A stretch of 64,000 nucleotides of DNA from Pseudomonas sp. GM80 (GCF_000282515.1 NZ_AKJD01000167.1:1-64000); one strand, 5' to 3'; positions 25,552-35,260 are shown, numbered from the stretch's first letter. The notes: generated from the letters alone by a model not told the origin. Numbers and translations: made by a program.

Positions 25552-26013
25552 ATGCAACGGATTGTCAGCGCCCGCCATCTGCGTCGGGAAAAATCCATCC
25601 TCGCGGCGTTGCTGTTCTGCGTCACCTCGTGGGGTGCGTTGTGGATGGCGTCGCAATGGTGGGAAAAAGCCCTGGCCGAGCCGTCCCATGAACCGCAGTT
25701 CAGCCCAAACGGTTGCTATTGGCTCCAGCAATTCAGGCCGTACTGGGTATTGCCCGGCTTTTTTCATTCCAACACCCACCCCGACGATACGGTGTCTGAG
25801 ACTTGGCCTGGCTCTTGGGAATTCCCGGCGTTCTTCCGTTTGTATGATCGCCGCACTTACAAAGTGTTGGGCGAAAGCAACATCTACGATCTGGTGAGTG
25901 TGGGTGGTCCGGTGAGTTGGGATTACGACGGAGGCCCTTCCGCTTCTGTCGGCATGATCCAAATTGAATCCGATTCGCCAGGCTGCGTCGCTAAAAAAAC
26001 CGACTCACACTGA
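25552..26013 (+). CDS. Hypothetical protein with one N-terminal membrane segment
   Basis: The 153-residue protein has a basic N-terminus (QRIVSARHLRREK), one hydrophobic segment (about 16-36, ILAALLFCVTSWGALWMASQ) ending in QWW, and a soluble domain with Trp, Pro and two cysteines, probably on the periplasmic side. AGGATG precedes the ATG. No family is recognised. Its N-terminal segment resembles the short protein at 42297-42410 (both end the membrane segment with LW-x-x-SQWW), so the two may be distant paralogues. Confidence 0.6.
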   Translation: MQRIVSARHLRREKSILAALLFCVTSWGALWMASQWWEKALAEPSHEPQFSPNGCYWLQQFRPYWVLPGFFHSNTHPDDTVSETWPGSWEFPAFFRLYDRRTYKVLGESNIYDLVSVGGPVSWDYDGGPSASVGMIQIESDSPGCVAKKTDSH

Positions 26014-26060
26014 GCACACCGTCAACATTGCCACGCCAACACCACAAAGGACTGTATCGA

Positions 26061-26801
26061 ATGAGCGAAATCCAAACCCCCGACTACACCCAAATCCCCG
26101 AAGGCCTGCTGCCGTTCCCCAACGCCGAAGACGTGTTTGTCGCGGATCAATCGGAGCTGGCGCACCACTTGCACGCCCTGTTCAGCATTGACCTGAGCAA
26201 GGTCAATCCACAGTGGTCGGGGGTGGCGCACATGCTCAGCCCGCTGGAACCCTACGAGTGCTTTGTCGGCGAGCTGACCGAGTGGAATGGCTATCACGGC
26301 GACCTGCTGAAAACCAACTGGATCGGCTTTCAGATCGAACAAGGGCGCTATCGTCTGTGCGGCGATCCGCGCTACTTTTTCCTGCACGAAGGCAACGCCG
26401 AGCTGGCCGATCCGCATCCCGGTGCCAGGGCTGATCTGCAGCAACATTACGCCGAACAGCACAGCGCTTTTGCCGCCGCTGCTGAGGGTTTCAAACGCAG
26501 CGGCAGACTGGCGCGCATGGACTGGGACAGCACTCACCCGATCGAGTTTGTGCAGCAGTTGGGCGGCGACGTGGATGGTCGGGCGAACTGGGTGGAATCG
26601 GTGGAATTCCCCATGGACATCGTCGACACCAACGTCGATGAGGGCGACTCGAACGTCTATCCGCTGAGCCCGGCCGGCCATCGTTTCTATCACGTGGCCA
26701 GTGTGCCGGGCTGGCATTACCGCTCGGCCGGTGCCGACTTGATCGTGATGTTCTATGAACCGGTCGAAGGGTTGGTGTTGTTCACATTCGACTACAGTTG
26801 A
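26061..26801 (+). CDS. Hypothetical protein, 246 residues
   Basis: AAAGGA precedes the ATG at 26061. The soluble, acidic protein has several Trp and Tyr (ELTEWNGYHGDLLKTNWIGF), a CGDPRYFFLHEGNAEL stretch and a closing LIVMFYEPVEGLVLFTFDYS. The composition and length are those of an ordinary cytosolic protein with strong codon bias. I recognise no domain or catalytic motif. It is the second gene of a short plus-strand run after the membrane-anchored protein. Confidence 0.7.
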   Translation: MSEIQTPDYTQIPEGLLPFPNAEDVFVADQSELAHHLHALFSIDLSKVNPQWSGVAHMLSPLEPYECFVGELTEWNGYHGDLLKTNWIGFQIEQGRYRLCGDPRYFFLHEGNAELADPHPGARADLQQHYAEQHSAFAAAAEGFKRSGRLARMDWDSTHPIEFVQQLGGDVDGRANWVESVEFPMDIVDTNVDEGDSNVYPLSPAGHRFYHVASVPGWHYRSAGADLIVMFYEPVEGLVLFTFDYS

Positions 26802-26851
26802 AGACGGTCGGTTATGATCGCGAATAACCCGTCTCATCCGGACCCACACTG

Positions 26852-27328
26852 ATGCCAGCCTCGCAAACCCGCCCTGCCCCTGCGCCACTGCTCAAACCGG
26901 GCGAGACGGTCGTGCTGTTCGATGGCGTGTGCAAGCTGTGCAATGGCTGGGCGCGTTTTCTGATCCGGCATGACCGCCAGCGCCGCGTGCGCCTCGCGAC
27001 CGTGCAGTCGCCCGAGGGTCAGGCGCTGCTGGCGTGGGCCGGTTTGCCGGTGGATCAGTTCGACACCATGGCGGTGATCCGCGACCGGCATTACTGGGAG
27101 CGTTCGGATGCGTTTTTTGAAGTCATCGGCCAATTGCCTGGCCGCTGGCAACCCATCCGGTGGCTGCGCATCGTGCCGCGCACGCTGCGCGATTGGGCGT
27201 ACGACCGGATTGCGCGCAATCGCTATCGGTTGTTCGGCCGGTACGACACCTGCCTCTTGCCGAGTCCTGATCATGAGCAGCGCTTCTTGAAAATGGCCGC
27301 GCCACCCAGCGCTACCCCAGCAGACTGA
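26852..27328 (+). CDS. DCC-family thiol-disulfide oxidoreductase (DUF393)
   Basis: The 158-residue protein has the DUF393 signature VVLFDGVCKLCNGWARFLIRHD, with the C-x-x-C pair in FDGVCKLCN near residue 30, followed by RVRLATVQSPEGQALL and a basic C-terminus with RYRLFGRYDTCLL. DCC proteins are thioredoxin-like and are thought to handle thiols or disulfides. The start is preceded only by a weak site. Its 3' end overlaps the DUF2269 gene on the other strand by 17 bases, so the two transcripts converge. Confidence 0.87.
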   Translation: MPASQTRPAPAPLLKPGETVVLFDGVCKLCNGWARFLIRHDRQRRVRLATVQSPEGQALLAWAGLPVDQFDTMAVIRDRHYWERSDAFFEVIGQLPGRWQPIRWLRIVPRTLRDWAYDRIARNRYRLFGRYDTCLLPSPDHEQRFLKMAAPPSATPAD

Positions 27329-27803
27329 GCCACTGCGCCGGCGACAGTTTCGTCACCATCATCAGCACAATCACAAACATCCCGGCAAACCCGACAACGC
27401 CCATCCAGAACCATTTCTGGTACACGGCGCGGAAGTCGTCATTCAGCCCCTCGCCAGCCGCGTCAGCAGTCAACGCCATCCCGCACAGCCTCTTTTGCAG
27501 CACCAGGACCGGCAGCCACAGCGAGCCCACGCTGAAGAAGATGATCAGCGAGGTGAGCACCCATTCCGTGCTCATCGGCAGCCCCGACACCCTCAGCAAT
27601 AGGTAACCCGTGATGATCTGGGCAAACCCTGCCGGCGTGGTAATCCAGGTATCGAAACGCACGACCATTCTCGCGACGTGCGCGATGACTGCCGGGTTGG
27701 CTGTGCGACTGGCGGCGATCAGGTAGAGGAACGAGCCCATGCCGAAGCCGAACAAAAATATCGCGGCGATCACGTGCAGGTACTTCAAGCACAGATACAG
27801 CAT
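27312..27803 (-). CDS. DUF2269 family membrane protein
   Basis: The 163-residue protein has four hydrophobic segments and begins MLYLCLKYLHVIAAIFLFGF, the conserved N-terminal helix with the KxxHxxxA pattern of DUF2269 proteins. RMVVRFDTWITTPAGFAQIITG and a C-terminal QKWFWMGVVGFAGM also fit. The function is unknown; a heme or metal role has been suggested for similar small membrane proteins because of the conserved histidine. It starts two bases after the stop of the saccharopine-dehydrogenase-like gene and is certainly in its operon. Confidence 0.82.
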   Translation of the reverse strand: MLYLCLKYLHVIAAIFLFGFGMGSFLYLIAASRTANPAVIAHVARMVVRFDTWITTPAGFAQIITGYLLLRVSGLPMSTEWVLTSLIIFFSVGSLWLPVLVLQKRLCGMALTADAAGEGLNDDFRAVYQKWFWMGVVGFAGMFVIVLMMVTKLSPAQWLSLLG

Positions 27804-27805
27804 GC

Positions 27806-28933
27806 TCAGCGCTGCCCGTCAGAGAACTGCACGGACAGGCTCAGGTTGTCCGGATCGTTGATGGCGGCCATGTATTCGTCGACGGTGATTTCGCCCACGC
27901 ACGGTCGTGCGCCAGCCTGTGGCTCATAGCCCAGAGCCATTTTCGCGGCCAGGGCGACAGCGGCGCAGCTGGGGATCTCCGGGCCCTTGTCATTCAGGGC
28001 GGTCAGTTGCACGGTCATCGACAACGGTTGTGCCTCAAGACCGACGCCGTGCACATCGATGTACATCGCGCTTTTGCCATCGCCGAACCGTTCGAAACGC
28101 GTACCGAGACGGTGCAATCGCGCCGCCCACAGCGCATGGTCACGCACTAGCCCCAGCCGCAAGGCCTGCGCCAGCAGATAGCTGGCGAGGCTGCCCATTT
28201 TTAGCCCGGCGCCAGCCTTGAAGCTGAGGGTTTGCGCGCCATAGCGGCTGGCGAAAATGTCCATGTCCGGGACATCGACGTTGGCCAACAGACGCGTGCC
28301 CATCTGCGGCATCTTGCGCAAAGTCAGATCCTGCCAGCCCAATACCTCATGCACTTGACCGTTTTTCAGTTGCTTGATCGGTTTGCCAGCGTAGGCGAAC
28401 ACCCCTTCAATCGTCGACAGGCCGGGCATTTTCGCCGACGACGAAATGCCGTGTTCGATCACGTCGATGCGCGAGAAACGCGAGCGCTGCTGATCGATGA
28501 TCGCCGACGACAGCGTCGGCACCGAACTGCAGCCGCTGAGAATCGCCACGCCCGCCTGTTTCGCCTGGGCATCGAGCACGCCAATGCCATTGACGAATGT
28601 GCGGCAGTCAGACAGATCGCAGTAGTTCACGCCCGCCGCGATGCAGTTCTCGGCGACCGCATAGGATTGCCCCTGAAACGGCCCGCCGGTGTGGATGACC
28701 AACTGAATGTCCATCGCGCGCAACGCCGCTCTGAACTCGGCGCCCATGGCATCGCCACACCAGCCTTCGGCGACCGTGCCGGCGTGGCTGTTGAGTTCAT
28801 CGACCTTGCGCTGCAACTTCAGCCGGTCACGGCCCGAGAGCAGCAATTGCACACCCGGCATCTGCGCCAAATGCCTGCAGACGATGCTGCCGAAATTTCC
28901 ATATCCACCGACGACCATGACCCTGAACGGCAT
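27806..28933 (-). CDS. Saccharopine dehydrogenase-like NAD(P)-binding protein
   Basis: The 375-residue protein starts with a Rossmann motif, VMVVGGYGNFGSIVCRHLA, and continues with LLLSGRDRLKLQ and IHTGGPFQGQSYAVAENCIAAGVNYCDLSD, which is characteristic of the saccharopine dehydrogenase-like family. Members outside lysine metabolism often have unknown substrates. No signal peptide or membrane segment is seen. It is followed within two bases by the DUF2269 membrane protein, so the pair may act together on a lipid or other membrane substrate. The ATG is the first in frame and directly precedes the Rossmann strand. Confidence 0.85.
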   Translation of the reverse strand: MPFRVMVVGGYGNFGSIVCRHLAQMPGVQLLLSGRDRLKLQRKVDELNSHAGTVAEGWCGDAMGAEFRAALRAMDIQLVIHTGGPFQGQSYAVAENCIAAGVNYCDLSDCRTFVNGIGVLDAQAKQAGVAILSGCSSVPTLSSAIIDQQRSRFSRIDVIEHGISSSAKMPGLSTIEGVFAYAGKPIKQLKNGQVHEVLGWQDLTLRKMPQMGTRLLANVDVPDMDIFASRYGAQTLSFKAGAGLKMGSLASYLLAQALRLGLVRDHALWAARLHRLGTRFERFGDGKSAMYIDVHGVGLEAQPLSMTVQLTALNDKGPEIPSCAAVALAAKMALGYEPQAGARPCVGEITVDEYMAAINDPDNLSLSVQFSDGQR

Positions 28934-29021
28934 GCAATGCTTCCCTAAACAATTCGATTACACGCCGGAAGAATATAGGGCCGCGCGCCAGCAAGCCATT
29001 CCGATCACGCCGACCGCGCGG

Positions 29022-29550
29022 TCAGTGTTTTGCCGTGTTGCCCAGTTTTGTCTACACCCGAGAAACCTGTAGGAGCCGGGCTTGCCCGCGATAGCGGATT
29101 ACCTGTGCCGACGATACCGGCTGACCCATCGCATCGCGAGCAGGCTCACTCCTACAGGGTTTTGCAGTGCTGCGCAGGGTTGTGCGCACTAGAGAACACT
29201 GTGGGAGCCGGGCTTGCCCGCGATAGCGGATTACCTGTGCCGACGATATCGGCTGACCCACCGCATCGCAAACAGGCCCATCCCCGCAGTGTTTTGCCGT
29301 GTTGTCCAGTTTTGTCTACACCCGAGAAACCTGTAGGAGTGAGCTTGCCCGCGATAGCGGATGACCTGTGCCGACGATATTGGCTGACCCACCGCATCGC
29401 GAGCAGGCCCATCCCCGCAGTGTTTTGCAGTGCTGCGCTGGGCTATGTCCACCAGAGAATCCTGTGGGAGCCGGGCTTGCCCGCGATAGCGGATGACCTG
29501 TGCCGACGATGCCGACTGACCCACCGCATCGCGAGCAGGCTCACTCCTAC
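29022..29550. repeat. Higher-order REP array: four REP units with two alternating spacers
   Basis: Four units of about 87 bases (starting at 29069, 29201, 29333 and 29464) each run from gt(a/g)ggag..cttgcccgcgatagcgga to the inverted partner that ends near ctcctacag or ccccgcagtg. The spacers alternate: one type contains gttttgccgtgttg..cagttttgtctac (before units 1 and 3), the other gttttgcagtgctgcgc (before units 2 and 4). The period is about 132 bases and the dimer period about 264, so a two-unit block was probably duplicated. No gene is seen in 28934-29587. Confidence 0.85.
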
Positions 29551-29587
29551 AGGGTTTTGCATTACTGCGCGGGGTTGTCGGGGGTAC

Positions 29588-32500
29588 CTAAAAATTGATC
29601 TTGAACCCGAGCATCGCGTCATACCCGTGGCTGTCGCCATCAAAGCCCTGGCGATATCCCGCCGACGCGGTAAACGTGGTGCGTCGATTGGCCTGGTAAT
29701 CCACGCCCACGTTGACCTCGCCCCACGTGCCCTGAATGTCCGATTCGAACGGGATGTAACCCGACTCGGAGGAAAACTCGGTCTTCGGCTGGCCCTTGAA
29801 TTCGTGCCAGACACTCGGCCGTATCCACGCGTTGGTGCGCCGTGCGCTCTTGTCGACGCCTTCGGTGTCCCAGTCCTTGGCGATGCGCACGCCGGCCCGG
29901 CCGATCAGTGAGTCGACGTCGCGAAAACGGATTTTCGCGCCGACGTCGTCGCTGCTGTCGAGGTCGACGTAGCTGTAGATCGCCTGCAATTGCGGTTCGA
30001 CGTACCAGTCCTTGTCGACCTCGAACGGGTAGCCGTTTTCCAGCGACGCGGTGTAGCCCCAGCCACGGGTTTTCAGTTTGCCGAGGTCGTTGGGTTTGGC
30101 CTCGATGTCGAAACGGTTGACCTGCAGCACACCGTCCAGGTACCAGCCGGACGGGCCGAAGTGCGTCCAGTAGGCGCCCACGCCGTAAGCCCGCAAGGTG
30201 TCTTCGCCGGCGGCGCGACGGGTGTAGTGGCTGACGCCGGCGTCGATCGTGCCGGCCGACAGGGAAATCCCGGCCTGCTCGTGACTGCCATCGGTTCTGA
30301 CCTTGCGATAAAGGTCAGTGCCGACCTGAAAAGCCGTCAGGTCGTAGTTGTATTCGGGCGTGTTGCCCAAGGCGTTTTTAGTGTCGCCATCCTGTTTGCC
30401 ACTGCGATAGATCACCCGCCCCCAGCCCATGGACGGCGCCAGCGTGGATTCATCGTCCTTGGGCAACGGATCGCCGGCATTCAGGCGTTCTTCGCCGACG
30501 CGCTCGTGCAGGGTGTCGACCATCGTCCGGCCGTAGACCAGCGCCAGCGCCGGAACCGCGCCGTACAACGACACTTCCGGCCGGTAATTGGGCACGTGCG
30601 CAGGCGTTGGCTCGGGATCAGGGCCTGGCGGATCATCCGGGATCGGCGCATCCGAGCGCAGGTACCAGGTGTCCTTGGCGCTACCGTCCTCGGCACCTTG
30701 TTGCAGGCGATACTCATACGGCCCGGCGACCACCCGGCGGGCCAGACGGAACGCGTTGGGGTCGCTGGCCGCCTCGGTTTTATTGAGCAGTTCGACGACA
30801 GCGATGCCGTTGCCCTGAGTCAACTCACCCTGCCCGCCGACATTGCTCACTGCCAATCCGGTGGCGCCGCCGCTGCCGGTGGTGGTCGAGTCGACGACCA
30901 GCATGTCCGAGCGACTGTTCACCCCGCCGCCGTTCAATGTGGTGTTGAGCAACAGGCTGCCGCCGTTGGACACGAAGACCCCGCCACCGTCGGTGCCGGC
31001 CGTGTTCGCACCGCTGATCAGCAAGACATTGCCGACCATGTTCCCGCCAGCGGCCAGGTCGAGGGTGCCGCTGTGGGTGAAACGGCTCACCCCGAGCAAT
31101 TGCCCCTGCACCGCCCCGCCCGGTGTCGGCGTATTGGCTGCCTGGCCCAAGGGCAAATAGGCACCGCTGGCAGTGAAGCTGGCGATGCCCGGCGCCGGTT
31201 GCGCCGGTTGCGCCGCCAAGCGAATGACCCCGCTGTTATCAATGCTGTTGTTGCCGGCCGAACCGAGATCACCGGTGGCGACACCCCAGGTATCACGCGT
31301 GCCGCTACCGCGACTGTCGACAAAGTTGCGCAGCGTCCAGGTGCCGCTGTTGCTGACGTTACTACTGGCGCTCACCGCATTCACCGAACCGGTCATCTGC
31401 CCGGTGTTGTTCAGCGAAAACGCCGTGCCCGGCGTGGTCGCATCGGCGCGTACCGCGACATCGCTGAGCGCGCCGATCGTGCCGGCGTTGTTCAACGTTT
31501 GCGTCGCACCGCCGAGGGCCACGCCGCTGCTGTCTGCGCGCCCACCTTGCAGGGTCGCGGTGTTGCTGACGCTGACCGTGCCGCCCTCGGTCAGCGCGTC
31601 GATGGCTGACGAGCCGCTGCCCTTGCTGGTAATCGCCCCGCTGTTGGTCAGCGAAAGGCTCGCCGCGCCTGAAGCTTGCGCAAGAATCCCCTGACTGTTG
31701 CTGGCGCCAAGCGTCTGGATCGCCCCGCTGTTGACGATGGTTTGGCTGCCGCTGACCGACAACGTGCGAATACCGCGCTGCTGATCGCCGCGCGCGATCA
31801 GCTCACCGCTGTTACTGACGTTCAGCGTGCCGACGCCGCTGCCGGCGTTGAACGCATTGCCCACCAGAATCGCCGCGCCAGCGCCGTTGACATCGATCAG
31901 CGGCCCGGTAAACGTGACGCCGACATTGCCCCCCAAAGTCAGCGCCTGTATGCCAAACGAACCGATGCCGGTGCCGTCGCCTGAGCCGGCATCGGAATGG
32001 GTAATAATCGTACCGCCAGCGTTGACGTCGACCGTGCCCGTCGGCGCCTGGGTCGAGACATAAATGCCGTTGGCGTTGCTGTGCAGTGTTTCGATGCGGT
32101 CGCCGGAATAGTTGACCCGCACGTTGCCACCGGTCGAGTCGACCCGAATGCCGCCCGCACCAAAACCACTGGCAAAAATGTCGCCGGAATAATCGATCAG
32201 CACGTTGTTGTTTTCAGCGCTGACGATGATGCCGTAAGCCCGCGTGGTGTTGGGGCTGCCCAGTACGGTGAGATTGCCGCTGCCGGTGACCGTCGCATCG
32301 CCGGTACCGCGCTTGATGATGTAGATCGCCCTTGAACCGGCGGTATTCGCGGTGCTGCCCACCGTGATCGGCGCGTTGTTGTCGATGCTGATCGACCCGC
32401 TGCCACCGACGTTGTCGTTGGCGTAGATACCGTGGGCGGCACCGCCGGTAGTGGTGATCGCACCGTTGTTGACGACGGCGATACTGCCGACCGTGGAAAA

Positions 32501-33421
32501 GGAACGAATGCCGAAACCGTTGAGGCCATTGGTGCTGAGGGTGCCGTTATTGGTCAGGCGGGTATTGCCGGCGCCACCTTCGGTGAAGAGGCCGAAGGCG
32601 TTCATGCCGATGGCTTGCACGCTGGCGGCGCTCACCACGATGGTGTTGCCGTTGACCGCTCGGGTGTGAACCCCGGCGTGATTGCCGATGCCGGCAGTCG
32701 GCAAGGTATCGTCGATGATCGGCAGCCCGGCAGACAGCGCATCGTCGTTGTTCACCAGAATACTCACCCCGGCACCCACATTGACGTTGCTCTCGCCACT
32801 GCCGGTGGCCTTGGTCCAGATGCCGTTACCGCCAAGCAAGGTGATTTGCCCGCTGCCTTGATGGCTGAGGTTGATCGCACCGCCGCCGCTGGCGTTGATG
32901 TCGATGCCATCGTGCTCGTTGCCGACCACGCTGTTGAGAATATTCAGCGTGGTGCCTGAACTGACCGAGAACGTCGACGACCCGCTGCCGGCGTTGGTGA
33001 TTGCCAGGGCGTCGAGCCCACTCCCGCCGACGTTGACCGTGTTGGTACCGCCATCGACGGACAGGTCAGCGTTGCCGGTGCTGCCAATCACGTTGGCAAA
33101 CACCGCGTTCGCGGCCGTGGGCGGAGTGCTGTCGATGGTCGTGCCGCTGAGGGTCAGCGTGGTGTTGGCGTTGTTGCTGCGGCTGAGCAGTGACGACCCC
33201 GCCGTGGTGGTAATGCTCGTCCCCGCTTGAGTGCTGATCGCCGCATCGACATTCGCAGCGGGCATACAGGTTTGCGAGACGTTATAGGCACCCGCCGCCA
33301 GCGGTCCGCAGGCGGCCTGCGCGTCTGTCAGCATCAGCGCATTGGCCATGGCGACCACCACGGCACTGCGCAGCAAATGCGGGGCAAACCCGCCGATGGA
33401 GTGCTCGCAAACACGTTGCAT
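29588..33421 (-). CDS. Large autotransporter (type Va) with repetitive beta-helix passenger
   Basis: The 1277-residue protein starts at an ATG with a strong AAGGAGG site. An N-terminal export signal runs to about residue 37 (ALMLTDAQAA). A passenger of about 850 residues follows, made of Asn/Gly/Ser/Thr-rich repeats (NNGTLSTNGL, NSGAITSKGS, NNAGTIGAL and similar), typical of a right-handed beta-helix. A proline-rich linker (DDPPGPDPEPTP) leads to a C-terminal barrel of about 270 residues that ends GFKINF. The protein is exported by Sec and exposes its passenger on the cell surface, probably for adhesion or biofilm; no protease or lipase site is seen. The REP array lies just downstream. Confidence 0.93.
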   Translation of the reverse strand: MQRVCEHSIGGFAPHLLRSAVVVAMANALMLTDAQAACGPLAAGAYNVSQTCMPAANVDAAISTQAGTSITTTAGSSLLSRSNNANTTLTLSGTTIDSTPPTAANAVFANVIGSTGNADLSVDGGTNTVNVGGSGLDALAITNAGSGSSTFSVSSGTTLNILNSVVGNEHDGIDINASGGGAINLSHQGSGQITLLGGNGIWTKATGSGESNVNVGAGVSILVNNDDALSAGLPIIDDTLPTAGIGNHAGVHTRAVNGNTIVVSAASVQAIGMNAFGLFTEGGAGNTRLTNNGTLSTNGLNGFGIRSFSTVGSIAVVNNGAITTTGGAAHGIYANDNVGGSGSISIDNNAPITVGSTANTAGSRAIYIIKRGTGDATVTGSGNLTVLGSPNTTRAYGIIVSAENNNVLIDYSGDIFASGFGAGGIRVDSTGGNVRVNYSGDRIETLHSNANGIYVSTQAPTGTVDVNAGGTIITHSDAGSGDGTGIGSFGIQALTLGGNVGVTFTGPLIDVNGAGAAILVGNAFNAGSGVGTLNVSNSGELIARGDQQRGIRTLSVSGSQTIVNSGAIQTLGASNSQGILAQASGAASLSLTNSGAITSKGSGSSAIDALTEGGTVSVSNTATLQGGRADSSGVALGGATQTLNNAGTIGALSDVAVRADATTPGTAFSLNNTGQMTGSVNAVSASSNVSNSGTWTLRNFVDSRGSGTRDTWGVATGDLGSAGNNSIDNSGVIRLAAQPAQPAPGIASFTASGAYLPLGQAANTPTPGGAVQGQLLGVSRFTHSGTLDLAAGGNMVGNVLLISGANTAGTDGGGVFVSNGGSLLLNTTLNGGGVNSRSDMLVVDSTTTGSGGATGLAVSNVGGQGELTQGNGIAVVELLNKTEAASDPNAFRLARRVVAGPYEYRLQQGAEDGSAKDTWYLRSDAPIPDDPPGPDPEPTPAHVPNYRPEVSLYGAVPALALVYGRTMVDTLHERVGEERLNAGDPLPKDDESTLAPSMGWGRVIYRSGKQDGDTKNALGNTPEYNYDLTAFQVGTDLYRKVRTDGSHEQAGISLSAGTIDAGVSHYTRRAAGEDTLRAYGVGAYWTHFGPSGWYLDGVLQVNRFDIEAKPNDLGKLKTRGWGYTASLENGYPFEVDKDWYVEPQLQAIYSYVDLDSSDDVGAKIRFRDVDSLIGRAGVRIAKDWDTEGVDKSARRTNAWIRPSVWHEFKGQPKTEFSSESGYIPFESDIQGTWGEVNVGVDYQANRRTTFTASAGYRQGFDGDSHGYDAMLGFKINF

Positions 33422-33674
33422 GAAAACCTCCTTGTCCGGTGTTATCCACGGCGAACGGGCCACGCTCGGCGCCACTTGAATGTTGCCTGCTGATCACAGC
33501 TATAGACCTTAGTAGTTATTTCCAAAGAAGGAGCAAAACCGACCGAGGCTCAGTCCATTCATCACCGACATTGATCTGCAGCAATATCGGTAAACCGCTG
33601 CCGCCGTACTCTGTCTTTGCTGGATACAGCCGTGCTGTGCGCACGTCACAGGCCTGTGGCCAAGGTGGCGACAA

Positions 33675-35258
33675 ATGAACAAAAAACGCATCGTCTGGGG
33701 GAGCATTCTCCTGGGGTTTCCGTGTGTCTTGCTGCCAGTGATTCTGATGGGCTACCTCGCCTGGATGCTCAATCTGGCGTCTGCTCAACAGCGTCTGGAA
33801 ACCCTCGCCGCCGTGGCCTCCAGCCGCGCCAATGGCACGTTCAACGAAGCCGCCGGGGCGCTGAAAGCCATCGCCGGTTCCCACCTGGTACCGTGCACGC
33901 CCGAGAGCATCGATGAGATGCGCCTGCTGACCATCAACACCTTCTCGGTGAAGTCAGTCGGCTATGTCGAAGAAGAGATTTACGCCTGCGGTTCCTGGGG
34001 GCCGGTCGGCCATCACGCCGTCCCTTGGCGCGAAGACTTCACCAGCGCCGATGGCGTGCGCGTGTCGCTCGGTGTGCAGTCACGCATCGTCCCGGCCAAA
34101 CCGATGATGGCCCTGCAATATGCAGCGTTCAATGTGCTGGTCGACCCTGAGCAATTCCTCCAGGTGATGCTCGAAGACGATCTGCATCTGGCGGTCGCGA
34201 CCGCGACCGGCCAACTGGTCAGCGCCTCGCGCCCGGGGGCCGAGCATTTTCTGAGTCGAGTGCACTCCGGCCCTCACGCAGGCCTTGAAGACGGTTATCT
34301 GTACACCCTCGTGCACAACGGCGACTGGGTAGCCATCGCCACGCTGTCGCGCCATGAATTGATGCAGGGGCTGGTTCGTCGGGAAATGCTGCTGTTGCCG
34401 ATTGGCGGCTTGCTCGCCGGCGTGTTGGTGTTGCTGATCATCCGCCGCACCCGGCAGCGCTTGTCGCCGCTGGCTGAGCTGAAACTGGCGGTGCGCAATC
34501 GCGAGTTCATCGTGCACTACCAACCGATCGTCAACCTCAGCGATGGCGCCTGTGTCGGCGCCGAAGCACTGGTGCGCTGGCGCCATCCGGACGGTACGCT
34601 GGTGCGCCCCGATGCGTTCATTCCGCTGGTCGAGGACAGTGGCCTGATTTTGCCGATCACCGATCAGGTGATCGATGCGGTGATGCGCGACCTCGGTCCG
34701 CTGCTGGTCAAGGAACGGCAACTGCACGTGGCGATCAATCTGGCGGCCAGGGATGTCAGCAGCGGTCGTTTCCTGCCGGGTCTGGAAGCGGCTGTCCGCA
34801 ACGCCGGCGTGCAGCAGAAGCAGATCTGGCTGGAAGCCACCGAACGCGGTTTTGTCGATATCGACGCCGCCCGCGCCACCGTCAATCAGGCGCGCTCGCT
34901 CGGTTATCTGGCGGCCATCGACGACTTCGGCACCGGGTTTTCCAGCCTTCAGCATGTGCAGCAGTTGCCGCTGGACGTGCTGAAGATCGACAAGTCGTTC
35001 GTCGACAACATCGATCAGGATGCGGCGACCGGTTCCGTGACCGGGCACATCATCGAAATGGCCAAAAGCTTGCGCCTGAAGATCGTCGCAGAAGGCATCG
35101 AAACCGCGGCGCAACGCGATTACCTGCGCGACCACGGCGTGCATTACGGCCAGGGCTGGCTGTTCGGCAAACCGATGCCGGCCGAGGAGTTTCTGCGCTT
35201 TTATCGAATGCGCGCCAACGTGGTCATCGACCATGCGGCGCTGGAGGGTGTGGCCTGA
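33675..35258 (+). CDS. CSS-motif EAL-domain cyclic-di-GMP phosphodiesterase
   Basis: The 527-residue protein has an N-terminal membrane helix (about 8-32), a periplasmic CSS-motif sensor with C74 (LVPCTPESI) and C105 (YACGSWG), a second membrane helix (about 240-256) and a cytosolic EAL domain. The EAL catalytic features are present: EALVRW (297-302), NLAARD (about 355-360), EATER (388-392), DDFGTG (416-421), KIDKSF (437-442), EGIE (473-476) and QGWLFGKP. It should hydrolyse cyclic-di-GMP. In related proteins disulfide formation between the two periplasmic cysteines controls activity. The second motif here is CGS and not CSS, though both cysteines are kept. It stands alone with a weak ribosome site. 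Confidence 0.93.
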   Translation: MNKKRIVWGSILLGFPCVLLPVILMGYLAWMLNLASAQQRLETLAAVASSRANGTFNEAAGALKAIAGSHLVPCTPESIDEMRLLTINTFSVKSVGYVEEEIYACGSWGPVGHHAVPWREDFTSADGVRVSLGVQSRIVPAKPMMALQYAAFNVLVDPEQFLQVMLEDDLHLAVATATGQLVSASRPGAEHFLSRVHSGPHAGLEDGYLYTLVHNGDWVAIATLSRHELMQGLVRREMLLLPIGGLLAGVLVLLIIRRTRQRLSPLAELKLAVRNREFIVHYQPIVNLSDGACVGAEALVRWRHPDGTLVRPDAFIPLVEDSGLILPITDQVIDAVMRDLGPLLVKERQLHVAINLAARDVSSGRFLPGLEAAVRNAGVQQKQIWLEATERGFVDIDAARATVNQARSLGYLAAIDDFGTGFSSLQHVQQLPLDVLKIDKSFVDNIDQDAATGSVTGHIIEMAKSLRLKIVAEGIETAAQRDYLRDHGVHYGQGWLFGKPMPAEEFLRFYRMRANVVIDHAALEGVA

Positions 35259-35260
35259 GG

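Noticed and set aside
28932..29072. Short plus-strand frame reading MQCFPKQFDYTPEEYRAARQ
   Set aside because: The YTPEEYRAARQ stretch looks protein-like, but the frame starts inside the divergent gene's start codon region, has no ribosome site and runs into the REP array. It may be debris but I cannot assign it.
29069..29550. Regularly spaced repeats that could suggest a CRISPR array
   Set aside because: Units of about 87 bases are themselves inverted repeats of the REP class, spacers are only of two repeated types, and no cas gene is present.
29990..31609. 539-codon plus-strand frame opposite the large autotransporter
   Set aside because: It is antisense to the repetitive passenger gene, with Gly/Ala/Arg/Gln-rich translation and no plausible start site.
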